A stretch of DNA of 10,082 nucleotides from Bacteroidales bacterium (GCA_012799155.1 JAAZLV010000052.1:1-10082), one strand, 5' to 3'; shown: positions 1 through 8,360, numbered from the stretch's first letter. Numbers and translations are program-made. The notes: generated from the letters alone by a model not told the origin.

Positions 1-371
1 GCTTTTTCTTCACCGATCGACTTGAATGCCTTTTCCCCATATGGCACCGCACGGCTATCGCACCATATGATGGAAGGCCGTAGCAGTTTGCGCTCCTTGT
101 CAATCATCACCAGCCCGTGCATCTGCCATGAGATACCTATTGCCTTAATGTCGGCCGGGTTAACACCCGATTGTTGCAATACAGATGCGTTGGCTAGCTT
201 CAGGTTGCTCCACCACATCTCCGGATCTTGTTCCGCCCAGCCTGCCTGAATGGCCTGCATGCTCATCTCAGTTTTCGGATAAAAATCCGAAGCCACAGTT
301 TTTCCTGTCACTGCATCAACCAGTGCTGCTTTCACCGATGAGCTACCAATATCATATCCCAGTAGGTACAT
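1..371 (-). CDS. xylB: Xylulokinase, FGGY family (N-terminal 123 residues; 3' end beyond window)
   Basis: Phosphorylates D-xylulose to D-xylulose-5-phosphate with ATP in the cytoplasm, the step that feeds xylose into the pentose phosphate pathway. Only the N-terminal half of FGGY domain I is present. It shows the phosphate-binding start GYDIGSSS (residues 5-12), the GWAEQDPEMWW block (44-54), the substrate-contact motif QMHGLV (83-88) and WCDSR (103-107). QMHG is the xylulokinase form of this motif, which favours xylulokinase over glycerol or gluconate kinase. The ATG at 371-369 is preceded by an A-rich stretch (AATCAACAAAAA), the usual kind of start in Bacteroidota. It is the last visible gene of the xylan operon, 88 bases after the mannonate oxidoreductase. 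The C-terminal ATPase half lies outside the window, so intactness cannot be judged. Confidence 0.85.
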   Translation of the reverse strand, partial: MYLLGYDIGSSSVKAALVDAVTGKTVASDFYPKTEMSMQAIQAGWAEQDPEMWWSNLKLANASVLQQSGVNPADIKAIGISWQMHGLVMIDKERKLLRPSIIWCDSRAVPYGEKAFKSIGEEK

Positions 372-459
372 TTTTTGTTGATTAATCTATTATTCTTATT
401 CTGTTCTGTTTTTTTCTAGTAGGATGATTGTCTCGCGTACGAATTTGAGACTGTCTGAA

Positions 460-1272
460 TCACATGGCAAATGCGTTAAATCCACCGTCCACCGTGATGG
501 TGCTACCCGTAACAAAAGATGAGGCATCACTCACCAGGTAATGGATGGTGCCGCACAACTCTTCAGGTCTACCCATGCGTTTGAACGGTGTCTGACGAAT
601 CACATCCTTTCCCCGTTGTGTGTATGAACCGTCGGGATTGGTTAGCAGTTCCCTGTTCTGTTCGGTAAGGAAGAACCCGGGTGCCACTGCATTTACCCTG
701 ATTCCTTCGCCAAATTTGGTTGCTACCTCGGTGGCCAGAAATTGGGTGAAGTTGGTTATTCCGGCTTTTGCAGCGGCATAACCCACGACTCGTGTCATGG
801 GACGAAAAGCAGCCATGGATGAGAAGTTGAGTATTACTCCCTTTTTTTGTTGTACCATCGGTTGCAGGAAAATCTGCGAGGGGAGCACACTCCCAGTGAG
901 GTTAAGCTTCACCACCTGGTCGAACTGATCCATGTCCAGGTCGAAAAAGGTTCTTTCGGGTGCAATGTTGGCACCGGACATGTTGCCACCGGCTCCATTC
1001 AAGAGCACATCAATACGTCCATAACGTGTCAGAATCTCTTCACGATTTTGGGTTAGTTTCTCCTCATTCAATACATCTGTTTCCAGGAAAAGTGCTTCTC
1101 CTCCCTTGTTTCTGATCTCTTTTACCAATGCTTCACCCGGCTCTATGCGCCGACCAAGTATCACAACACTGGCCCCTTCACCTGCCAGATAGGTGGCAAT
1201 CACACTACCCAGTACGCCGGTTCCGCCAGTAATTACAATTACTTTTCCGTTAATATTGAATAAATCTCTCAT
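460..1272 (-). CDS. SDR-family D-mannonate oxidoreductase (fructuronate reductase)
   Basis: Probably reduces D-fructuronate to D-mannonate with NAD(P)H in the cytoplasm, supplying the substrate of the mannonate dehydratase encoded just upstream. The 270-residue protein is a classical short-chain dehydrogenase. It has the Rossmann nucleotide loop TGGTGVLG (15-22), the NGAG motif (92-95, a variant of NNAG), Asn124, Ser152 and the YxxxK pair Tyr165/Lys169, so the full Asn-Ser-Tyr-Lys tetrad is present. VAPGFFLTEQNR follows the beta-6 strand and the C-terminus has the common VDGGF ending. The specific substrate is inferred from adjacency to uxuA (11-base gap) and from known SDR-type mannonate oxidoreductases. 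It is not a homologue of the long-chain polyol dehydrogenase UxuB of E. coli, so no symbol is given. By fold alone it could be a gluconate 5-dehydrogenase-like enzyme. Confidence 0.85.
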   Translation of the reverse strand: MRDLFNINGKVIVITGGTGVLGSVIATYLAGEGASVVILGRRIEPGEALVKEIRNKGGEALFLETDVLNEEKLTQNREEILTRYGRIDVLLNGAGGNMSGANIAPERTFFDLDMDQFDQVVKLNLTGSVLPSQIFLQPMVQQKKGVILNFSSMAAFRPMTRVVGYAAAKAGITNFTQFLATEVATKFGEGIRVNAVAPGFFLTEQNRELLTNPDGSYTQRGKDVIRQTPFKRMGRPEELCGTIHYLVSDASSFVTGSTITVDGGFNAFAM

Positions 1273-1283
1273 TGTTATCCGAT

Positions 1284-2465
1284 CTATCTTGATCTTTTTT
1301 CATTAATTTCATTTCTCACAACTGCCATCATCCCCTCCACCTGAGCCAGGGCAAACATCCTCCCGTAGAAGGTGTATCCCGGATTGTGAGTAATTTCACT
1401 GTCGCCGGGCAACACCCTGCCATGGTCCACTCGCATCGGGATGTCGGATACGCATTCTTCAAGTATACGGATTACCTCAATCAACCTTCCGTTTCCATCC
1501 AGATGGGATGCTTCCATGAAATTGCCTTCGGGCAACAGCGCCGTGCTGCGCAGGTGGGCGAAACCGATTCGTTTTGCGAAACGTTTTGCCATACGAGGAA
1601 CATCATTCTCTGCGATGGCACTAAGCGATCCGGCGCAAAATGTGATGCCGTTGCTGTGGTTGTTGACCGCTCCGATGATCCATTCAAGATCCTCTTCCCG
1701 ACTCACTATACGGGGTAACCCGAATACTGGAAAGGGTGGATCATCGGGATGGATGCAGAGCATGATGCCATACGCTTCAGCCACTGGTACCACTTTTTGT
1801 AGGAAATAAGTGAGATTCTCCCGCAATCCCTCTCTGTCCATATCCCTGTAATGATGGAGTAACTTTTTAAATTCTGTAACCGGATCGGCTCCCTCTTTCA
1901 TCTTGCGGTGGATAAATCCCTGCGTCTTGACGATGATGGTGTCAATCAGTTCCTCCTTTTCATCTTTGGTGAGGGTTTGGTCGAGGAGTTCAATTTTTCT
2001 CAGCTCTTCCACACTGTAATCGGCCTCAGCCCCCTCCCGTTGCAGGATCCTGCAATCGAAGTAGGCATACCGCATCCGGTCGAAATAGAGGGTGGTGGTC
2101 CCGTCCGGTAATTGTCGGTTAAGATCGGTTCTTACCCAATCGATGGCCGGCATGAAGTTGTAACAGATAGTTTTGATGCCTGCCCTGCCCAGGTTCACCA
2201 GGCTCGCGTTGTAATTGTGAATCAGCATGTCGCGAGTGGGAGCGGCATATTTAATCTCCTCAGCTACGGGTAGACTTTCCGCAACGGACCAGACAAGACC
2301 TGCCCCTTCAATGGTTTGTTTCATATCTTCAATTGCTTCCAGACTCCATACCTCACCCGGTGGCAAGTCATAGAGTGCCGTCACAATTCCCTCCACGCCA
2401 ATCTGCCGTAACATCTCCAGAGTGATGGGATCTTTCTTGCCAAACCATCTCCAGGTTTTGATCAT
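1284..2465 (-). CDS. uxuA: Mannonate dehydratase
   Basis: Dehydrates D-mannonate to 2-keto-3-deoxy-D-gluconate in the cytoplasm (EC 4.2.1.8), the committed step of glucuronate breakdown. The 393-residue protein is full length for the UxuA family, a metal-dependent TIM barrel. It opens with MIKTWRWFG. The likely metal ligands are all visible: His239 in CIHPDDPP (237-244), Cys277 in FCAGS (276-280), His304 in AHLRST and Asp347 in RVDHGR. Their spacing matches my recollection of the ligands in the structurally studied Streptococcus suis enzyme. The SDR gene starts 11 bases downstream. Upstream, a 129-base gap separates it from the alpha-glucuronidase gene whose product liberates glucuronate. No terminator or clear promoter is seen in that gap, so co-transcription is inferred. 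Confidence 0.95.
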   Translation of the reverse strand: MIKTWRWFGKKDPITLEMLRQIGVEGIVTALYDLPPGEVWSLEAIEDMKQTIEGAGLVWSVAESLPVAEEIKYAAPTRDMLIHNYNASLVNLGRAGIKTICYNFMPAIDWVRTDLNRQLPDGTTTLYFDRMRYAYFDCRILQREGAEADYSVEELRKIELLDQTLTKDEKEELIDTIIVKTQGFIHRKMKEGADPVTEFKKLLHHYRDMDREGLRENLTYFLQKVVPVAEAYGIMLCIHPDDPPFPVFGLPRIVSREEDLEWIIGAVNNHSNGITFCAGSLSAIAENDVPRMAKRFAKRIGFAHLRSTALLPEGNFMEASHLDGNGRLIEVIRILEECVSDIPMRVDHGRVLPGDSEITHNPGYTFYGRMFALAQVEGMMAVVRNEINEKRSR

Positions 2466-2594
2466 ATTGAATTATAATTATGTTCTCAGCATTCGGCAAT
2501 CTGCTTTCAGCTGTAAGTTTAATTTATTTGTGAACCATGAACATGCCTGCATGCTAACTTATCTGCTTTGGCCCGGAACAGTCGGATCTGTACA

Positions 2595-4721
2595 TCAATT
2601 GTGATGCTTGAGATCCAATTTGATTTGTTTCAATTCTTCCAGCTCATGCACCGGTCGCTCAATTTCGTAAGGGATGGGCATGCCTGAGAATGTCTGGAAG
2701 TAAAGCAGACAGGCATCCTTCCACCAGACGGCGTCACGCGACTGGATTCTGAGACGAGACTGTACCTGACTGAACCTTTCGCTGTCGACATAAGGTTCCA
2801 TTCGGTCCCACAATTTTTGAAAGTCACGTACCTGCTGCACACCCCCATCATAACGGTAAGAGAGTTCATCCCAAAGCGTACGTCCGTTTTTCATCCGATG
2901 ATCCCAGGGAACATGGTGGAACCAGAGCAGCAACTCTTCTGGGCAGGTTTCCAGGTTGTTGTATGTTTCGCTCAATGGAGAGCAGTATTGCGACACCGCA
3001 TTACTGCCTGAAGTGGTACGATCAAATCCAATACCCTCTTTACTGGCATTGTGGTAATAGGGTGGGAGCCAGTCGGGCCGGGCACCCGGTATCTCACACC
3101 AGGGTTCGGGTCCGTAATGGTGATCCCAAGCGAAGATATGGTGCAGTCCCAGTGGCATCATGTAATTGACCGCCGTCTCCCAGGAGCTCAGCATCATCTC
3201 CCGTACTGGCTCCAGGAACGCCTGGTCATTCGTAAAAGTCATCCTGAGCCACTCCTCGGCGATCTCTTCTGCCGTGAGGGTGTGATCCCATGCCAACCGC
3301 CCGAAGGCATACCAGTTGGCCTGGGCAAAGTGGTGTCCGCTCCAGTTGTCATCCAGCCCGATGTTGGCCACACCCGCAATTGCGGTGAGTGGATGTGAGA
3401 GCAGCGTGCCATCAGTGCAGTTCGCCACTGTGGATTCATCACCCAGGCAATGGGTGTTACTTTCCAAAAATTCTTTCCACTGTGTGGCCAGATAGACCAA
3501 GTGATTGGAGAAACCTAAATATTCCTGCGTGATCTGCAATTCCGGCATCAGGGCTGTCTGCTGCATTGCACCGAACAGGGGACTGAAAGGCTCACGCGGC
3601 TGGAAGTCGACCGGCCCGTTCTTCACCTGGATGATCACGTTGTCGCGGAACTGTCCGTCGAGCGGCATGAACTCACTGTATGCCTGTTTGGCACGGTCCT
3701 CCTCGGTAGGATTGTAGACAAACGCACGCCACATCACGATGCCGCCATGTGGCTTGAGGGCATCGGCCAGCATGTTGGCCCCCTCGGCATGAGTGCGCCC
3801 ATAATCCTGTGGTCCCGGCAACCCCTCAGAGTTGGCCTTCACCAGGAACCCCCCGAAGTCGGGAATGATCCGGTAGATTTCATCGGCTTTATTCTTCCAC
3901 CATTGTGCCACCTCCGGTTGAAGTGGGTCGGAGTTTTCCAGACCACCCAGTTCCTTGGGAGAGGAGAAGTTGATGGAGAGGTAGACCTTGATATGAAAGG
4001 GACGCAGCTCATCGGCAATCAGCTTCACCTTTTCAAGATATTCCTTGGTTAGAATATCAGGAGTGGCATTCACGTTGTTCAGCACCGTAGCGTTGATGCC
4101 GATGGATGCGTTTGCACGTGCATATTCCCTGTAGAGGGGTGAGATCTCTCCGGGCAACTTGTCCCACTGCCAGATGGAATAACCGGCATAACCACGTTCC
4201 ACCGTGCCGTTGAGGTTGTCCCAATGATTCAGGATGCGGAGGTCGTAGCGTGGTTGTTCGGTGATTTCTACCTTATTGCTGAAGTGACCTGTTTGGATAT
4301 GCCGTACAAGGTGGTACACACCGTAAAGGAGACCTGCCTCCCCGGCAGAAGCCACCACCGTAGTACGGCGGTTGCCCTGTTCCACTGTACGAATGATATA
4401 ACCTTCTATCCCGGGTTCCTGCAATTCTTTACTTTTTATTAACTTGCGTACCTCTCTGTTTTTCAAAGTGCCGATCAACAGGGTATGCGTACGATCACTT
4501 CCGTTCTCAGGGAGGCTGCTGCCGCTCATTTCCTGCCAGGCATGCTGAAACTCCTTGAGTGCGACCGATGAGGCATCCCCCCGGAGTCGGGTAAAGGGTG
4601 GAAGAGTGCTCTTCTCCTGCGGTTGGAAACGCAACCAGAGCCTGCTGCCATCCTCAGCAGCAAGCTGTCCGATAGCGGCAATACAAAAGCTGATGACCAG
4701 CAAGAGTCTTCTTATTTTCAT
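2595..4721 (-). CDS. aguA: Alpha-glucuronidase, GH67, exported
   Basis: Removes (4-O-methyl-)D-glucuronic acid from the non-reducing-end xylose of xylo-oligosaccharides such as aldouronic acids (GH67 activity, inverting). The 708-residue protein begins with a Sec signal peptide: MKIRR, a hydrophobic run, and likely cleavage near residue 22 before EDGS. An N-terminal beta domain (about 25-155) is followed by the (beta/alpha)8 catalytic domain starting near LRILNHWDNLNGT (161-173). A helical C-terminal domain extends from about 480 to the end. The catalytic general acid is Glu299 in KANSEGLPGP. The base pair is Asp372 (GPVDFQPREP) and Glu400 (LQITQEYLG). Spacings of 73 and 28 residues equal those of the Cellvibrio GlcA67A triad (292/365/393). 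Its ATG shares one base with the stop of the GH43 gene (TAATG), suggesting translational coupling. The predicted location is the periplasm. Confidence 0.95.
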   Translation of the reverse strand: MKIRRLLLVISFCIAAIGQLAAEDGSRLWLRFQPQEKSTLPPFTRLRGDASSVALKEFQHAWQEMSGSSLPENGSDRTHTLLIGTLKNREVRKLIKSKELQEPGIEGYIIRTVEQGNRRTTVVASAGEAGLLYGVYHLVRHIQTGHFSNKVEITEQPRYDLRILNHWDNLNGTVERGYAGYSIWQWDKLPGEISPLYREYARANASIGINATVLNNVNATPDILTKEYLEKVKLIADELRPFHIKVYLSINFSSPKELGGLENSDPLQPEVAQWWKNKADEIYRIIPDFGGFLVKANSEGLPGPQDYGRTHAEGANMLADALKPHGGIVMWRAFVYNPTEEDRAKQAYSEFMPLDGQFRDNVIIQVKNGPVDFQPREPFSPLFGAMQQTALMPELQITQEYLGFSNHLVYLATQWKEFLESNTHCLGDESTVANCTDGTLLSHPLTAIAGVANIGLDDNWSGHHFAQANWYAFGRLAWDHTLTAEEIAEEWLRMTFTNDQAFLEPVREMMLSSWETAVNYMMPLGLHHIFAWDHHYGPEPWCEIPGARPDWLPPYYHNASKEGIGFDRTTSGSNAVSQYCSPLSETYNNLETCPEELLLWFHHVPWDHRMKNGRTLWDELSYRYDGGVQQVRDFQKLWDRMEPYVDSERFSQVQSRLRIQSRDAVWWKDACLLYFQTFSGMPIPYEIERPVHELEELKQIKLDLKHHN

Positions 4722-5695
4722 TATTCAGCAGTTCCTTTTATTGGTTGGATGGTGCCGTCGGGGTTGTATGTCAGTTCCGTCACTTTGAGGCTCCTGAGCC
4801 ATGTCTTACCTTCCGAAGGTACGCAGTCGTGGTGGAACAAATACCATTTCCCTTTATATTCTACGATGGAGTGGTGTGTGGTCCATCCCACTACGGGTGT
4901 GAGGATGACCCCCTGATAGGTGAATGGGCCATAGGGGTTGTCGCCCATGGCATAGCAAATCAGGTGGGTGTCACCGGTGGAGTAGGTGAAGTAATATTTT
5001 CCATTGTAACAATGCATCCAGGAGGCCTCGAAGAAGCGACGTTCGGAATCACCGGCTGTCAGGGGTTTCCCATTCTCATCAAGGATCACCAGGTCGCGGG
5101 GTTCCTCGCCAAACTCCAGCATATCCTCTCTCAGACGCACTACCTTGGGGCAGAGGGCCTGCTCATCACCTTCCGGTAATATTGCACATTCCAGCGCTTT
5201 GTTGTTGCGATAGCGCTGCAGTTGTCCACCCCACAAACCACCGAAGTACATGTAATAATTACCGTCACGGTCGGGCCAGATACAAGGGTCGATACTGTAA
5301 CTGCCCTTCATCGGGTTTTCCTGCGGAATGAACGGACCTTCCGGTTTGTCGCTGATAGCAACACCGATGCGGAAGATATCGTTTTGATCTTTCAACGGGA
5401 AGTACATGTAGTATTTACCGTTCCGAAAGGCTACATCACTGTCCCACAACTGACGCCCGGCCCAAGGGATATCCTCGGTGCGAAGCACCACTCCATGGTC
5501 GGTCACCTCTCCATTTTCCACCTCATCCATCGAGAAGACATGGTAATCTTTCATGTTGAAATGGTCACCGTTGTCGTTTTCCGGGATACCACTCTCCCAG
5601 TCGTGGGAGGGGTAGATATATAGTTTGCCGTTAAAAACGTGTACTGCCGGGTCGGCCATGTAATCACCCGGTACGAGATATCTGGGTTCTTTCAT
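4721..5695 (-). CDS. xynB: GH43 beta-xylosidase / alpha-L-arabinofuranosidase, cytosolic
   Basis: Releases xylose (and probably arabinose) from the non-reducing ends of short xylo-oligosaccharides. The 324-residue protein is a five-bladed beta-propeller of GH43 without any accessory domain. The catalytic base is Asp15 in YMADPAVH, the pKa-modulating Asp is Asp136 in YSIDPCIW, and the general acid is Glu223 in FFEASWMH. His274/His275 (TTHHS) would sit at the metal site in the propeller centre. There is no signal peptide (it starts MKEPRYLVPGDYMADP), so it should act in the cytoplasm on imported oligosaccharides. The sequence resembles, from memory, the Prevotella XynB enzyme with combined xylosidase and arabinofuranosidase activity. 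It starts 21 bases after the GH10 gene and ends in a TAATG overlap with aguA. Family is certain; the substrate balance between xylose and arabinose is inferred. Confidence 0.93.
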   Translation of the reverse strand: MKEPRYLVPGDYMADPAVHVFNGKLYIYPSHDWESGIPENDNGDHFNMKDYHVFSMDEVENGEVTDHGVVLRTEDIPWAGRQLWDSDVAFRNGKYYMYFPLKDQNDIFRIGVAISDKPEGPFIPQENPMKGSYSIDPCIWPDRDGNYYMYFGGLWGGQLQRYRNNKALECAILPEGDEQALCPKVVRLREDMLEFGEEPRDLVILDENGKPLTAGDSERRFFEASWMHCYNGKYYFTYSTGDTHLICYAMGDNPYGPFTYQGVILTPVVGWTTHHSIVEYKGKWYLFHHDCVPSEGKTWLRSLKVTELTYNPDGTIQPIKGTAE

Positions 5696-5716
5696 CGTGC
5701 TATATTTTTTTTATTG

Positions 5717-6853
5717 TTATTCTTTTGTTAGCTCTATAATTTGCTGTACCACCGGTTTAGGTTGGTAGTTGCGGTCGAAAAGCAGCGGGTAGTCGGTCCT
5801 TCCCGGTATTGGCCAGTCGTTGCGCCAGGTGTCTCCGTCGGTCAAACCCCAAAGGGTTACGCGGCTGATCTTATCCTGATGTTTCAGAAAGAGAGCGAAA
5901 AAGTCGCTATAGCGCTTGTTGAAAGCTGTTTCCACCTCTTCGGGAAGTCCGGCTGCATAGGGATTCATCTGTTCCTGGTATTCCGCTGTGAGTGACACCT
6001 CAGCTGTCTCGCCGGCAGGGAAGGGGAGCAGTGTGATGTCCATTTCTGTGATCATCACCTTTACACCTAGGGCTGCAAATGCTTCGATGCTTTTCTCAAA
6101 CTCGTTGATATCAGGGTAATCCATTCCCATATGACCCTGCATCCCGATGCCATCAATTTTAATCCCCTCTTCCTTTAGCTTTTTCACCATTTCAACCACA
6201 CTGTTGCGTCTGCCTTCCTGTGACATGCCATAGTCATTGTAATAGAGTTCCGCATCGGGATCTGCTTCATGGGCAAATTGGAATGCCAGTTTGATGTACT
6301 CTTCACCAATGATCTCGTAGAACTTAGTGTTGCGCCACGAACCGTCGTCAACTATTGCTTCGTTCACTACATCCCAGCCGTCGACACGCCCTTTGTAGCG
6401 CCCTACAACGGTATGAATATGGCTGCGCATTCGTTCAATCATCACCTCGCGCGATACATTTTCTCCGTTCTCGTCGGTGAAGAACCAATCGGGAGCCTGT
6501 GAATGCCAGATGAGCGTATGGCCAACGATATGCATGTTGTTGGCTTCACCGAATTCAATGAATTTATCTGATTCATCAAAAAAGAAGACTCCCTCTGTTG
6601 GTTGCAGATGCATGCTTTTCATGCAGTTTTCTGCAACAATGGAGTTGAAGTGGTCTTGGATCACCTGGATGCCCAAGGTATCTCTTCCAAAATTGTGATT
6701 TGCATTCAGGGCTGTTCCAATCAAAAATTTACCTTCAAATGCCTCTTTGAGTGAGGGGCCTTTCTCGCTTTGCGGTGCGGAGCAGCTCATTTGAATGAAG
6801 GCTATGAAAAGTAATGCGGCCAGCATCGGATAAAAGCTTTTTTTTGTTGTCAT
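5717..6853 (-). CDS. xynA: Endo-1,4-beta-xylanase, GH10, lipoprotein
   Basis: Cleaves internal beta-1,4 bonds of xylan or long xylo-oligosaccharides with retention (EC 3.2.1.8). The 378-residue protein is a single GH10 (beta/alpha)8 domain (about 35-375) with no carbohydrate-binding module. GHTLIWHSQAPDWF (111-124) forms part of the substrate cleft. Glu165 in WDVVNEA is the acid/base, Glu270 in VMITEMDI is the nucleophile, and the C-terminal TLWGLTDGDTW block (333-343) is intact. The N-terminus has a hydrophobic stretch ending in IQMSC, so Cys24 is a likely lipidation site in the loose lipobox accepted by Bacteroidota. The following SAPQSEKG lacks an obvious acidic surface-export signal, so periplasmic versus surface location is open. 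It lies 22 bases after the symporter gene and 21 before GH43. The symbol follows the similar Prevotella xylanase cluster and is tentative. Confidence 0.94.
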   Translation of the reverse strand: MTTKKSFYPMLAALLFIAFIQMSCSAPQSEKGPSLKEAFEGKFLIGTALNANHNFGRDTLGIQVIQDHFNSIVAENCMKSMHLQPTEGVFFFDESDKFIEFGEANNMHIVGHTLIWHSQAPDWFFTDENGENVSREVMIERMRSHIHTVVGRYKGRVDGWDVVNEAIVDDGSWRNTKFYEIIGEEYIKLAFQFAHEADPDAELYYNDYGMSQEGRRNSVVEMVKKLKEEGIKIDGIGMQGHMGMDYPDINEFEKSIEAFAALGVKVMITEMDITLLPFPAGETAEVSLTAEYQEQMNPYAAGLPEEVETAFNKRYSDFFALFLKHQDKISRVTLWGLTDGDTWRNDWPIPGRTDYPLLFDRNYQPKPVVQQIIELTKE

Positions 6854-6875
6854 AACAGATCAGTTTTTTAAGATG

Positions 6876-8291
6876 TTATTGATTTTCTTGTCTGGCTTCA
6901 ATCTCCAGATTAAGCCTGTCAATCACATCATCTTCCAACTCATAGCGGGAGATGACGAACATTGCTACGATCAGTAACAGGGCAGGGATCACAGCTACCA
7001 ACCAAAGGATTCCCTGTTCCACTAACGGTGACTGCGTGATGGCGTTTTTCTCGTCAAATCCTACGAATGCCAATACAAATCCGGGTACCACACCACCCAG
7101 CGCCATTCCTGCTTTGAAGAAGATACCGGTAAGGGCGTTGACGATGCCGGAGATGCGTCGGCCGGTTTTGTGCTCTCCGTAGGAGATCACTTCCGGTACC
7201 AGTGCCCACATATATCCTGTCGCTACGATTACGCCGGTAGACTTGATGAACTGTGCCACCAATACCAACCAGACCATATTTTTCAGGGCAGGGATGACGG
7301 AGATAGCATAGAGGAGTCCCATGCCAAAAATAGCCACGGACAGAAAGACATAAAACATCTGTTTCTTGCCGATGGCCCTTTTAATGGCCGGTACCATTGG
7401 CATGAAGATAAATGCCGGGATGGAACCCAGAGCCATGAAATAGGGCACCATGTCGGGCGCATTCACATTGTAAATCATGTAATAGGAGCCGGCAGAATTG
7501 CCAATGGCCATCATGGCAAAAGCAGTGATGAAGAAGAAAGCCAGTACCCGCAGGGGGCGGTTGCGGACAAACTCTGTCCAGAGGTCGGAGACCTTCACAT
7601 CATGGGTATCCTTCTCATCCATCACCACCCGCTCTTTCGTCTGGGTGTAGCAAAAGATCAGGAGTGCCAGTCCAACCAGTGCATAAATGGTCATGGTGAT
7701 GAACCAGGCGTTGCCCGACTCAGCAGAATTGATTCTTCCATCCGGGGAGAGGCTTTTCACGATGATGGGTATCCCATAGGCGACAGCCAATCCTCCCAGG
7801 TTTGCAAGGAACATGCGGGTGGCAGTGAGCTTGGTGATTTCATCGGTATCACGGGTGAGAGATGCATTCAATGCACCGTATGGTACGTTCACAAGCGTGT
7901 AAGCCATCGACATCCCCACATAGGTGATGTAGGCATAGAAGAGTGAACCGGAGAAACCGTTCCAGAAACAGAGGATGGCGAATCCTGTAAGTGGCAGGCC
8001 GCCCAGAATTAGCCAGGAACGATATTTCCCCATCTTTGGATTGCGTTTGTCAACAAAGGCTCCCACAATGGGGTCCCATATCACATCGATAAGTCGCACT
8101 ATGAGGAACATCACGGCAGCTGTTGCAGCTGGCAATCCAAATACGTTGGTGTAAAAAATCAAAAGGTACATTGATACCGTCTGATAGATGAGGTTTTGTG
8201 CCAGGTCTCCAGAACCGAACCCGATGCGTTGTACCGACGACAGTTTGTAAAAGCCGCGCGTCTCACGCTTAGTTGCTGACAGATCTTCCAT
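6876..8291 (-). CDS. GPH-family (glycoside-pentoside-hexuronide):cation symporter
   Basis: Inner-membrane MFS-type transporter expected to import xylo-oligosaccharides, xylose or uronate-containing fragments with Na+ or H+. The 471-residue form has about 12 hydrophobic segments and a central charged loop (about 218-247). Family signs match MelB: Asp29 in GSGDLAQN, Asp69 and Asp73 in RLIDVIWDP, Asp81 in FVDKRNPKMGKYRSW, and Lys393 after the PEVISYGEHKTGRR block (366-379). The ATG at 8291-8289 was chosen because a long A-rich stretch (AACAAACAGACAAAA) precedes it. A TTG at 8333 in frame would add 14 polar residues and looks like leader. This is the first gene of the operon, 22 bases before the xylanase. 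The order symporter, GH10, GH43 recalls the xynD-xynA-xynB arrangement described in Prevotella. The exact substrate is unknown. Confidence 0.9.
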   Translation of the reverse strand: MEDLSATKRETRGFYKLSSVQRIGFGSGDLAQNLIYQTVSMYLLIFYTNVFGLPAATAAVMFLIVRLIDVIWDPIVGAFVDKRNPKMGKYRSWLILGGLPLTGFAILCFWNGFSGSLFYAYITYVGMSMAYTLVNVPYGALNASLTRDTDEITKLTATRMFLANLGGLAVAYGIPIIVKSLSPDGRINSAESGNAWFITMTIYALVGLALLIFCYTQTKERVVMDEKDTHDVKVSDLWTEFVRNRPLRVLAFFFITAFAMMAIGNSAGSYYMIYNVNAPDMVPYFMALGSIPAFIFMPMVPAIKRAIGKKQMFYVFLSVAIFGMGLLYAISVIPALKNMVWLVLVAQFIKSTGVIVATGYMWALVPEVISYGEHKTGRRISGIVNALTGIFFKAGMALGGVVPGFVLAFVGFDEKNAITQSPLVEQGILWLVAVIPALLLIVAMFVISRYELEDDVIDRLNLEIEARQENQ

Positions 8292-8360
8292 TTTTGTCTG
8301 TTTGTTTTTGTTTGGTATAAGTTGTTTTGTCAATTTGTACTGCTTATTCTGAGCTTCATG

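Noticed and set aside
22..385. Two overlapping plus-strand frames at the left edge
   Set aside because: They are antisense to the xylulokinase N-terminus, whose motifs are unmistakable on the minus strand.
430..451. GTCTC/GAGAC inverted repeat in the gap before xylB as a terminator or attenuator
   Set aside because: Only a 5-bp stem with a 12-base loop and no following T tract on the minus strand; probably chance.
2466..2594. Internal promoter or small gene in the 129-base gap between aguA and uxuA
   Set aside because: No TAnnTTTG box on the minus strand, no strong hairpin and no convincing short frame with a start signal. It may be plain spacer.
4640..4721. Lipoprotein signal in the GH67 protein (Cys13)
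   Set aside because: Cys13 falls in the middle of the hydrophobic core, too early for a lipobox; an ordinary Sec cleavage near residue 22 fits better.
7170..7946. 258-codon open frame on the plus strand inside the symporter gene
   Set aside because: Antisense to a clear membrane transporter with intact family motifs; the translation is rich in His, Gly and Asp and has no recognisable domain. It is a shadow frame.
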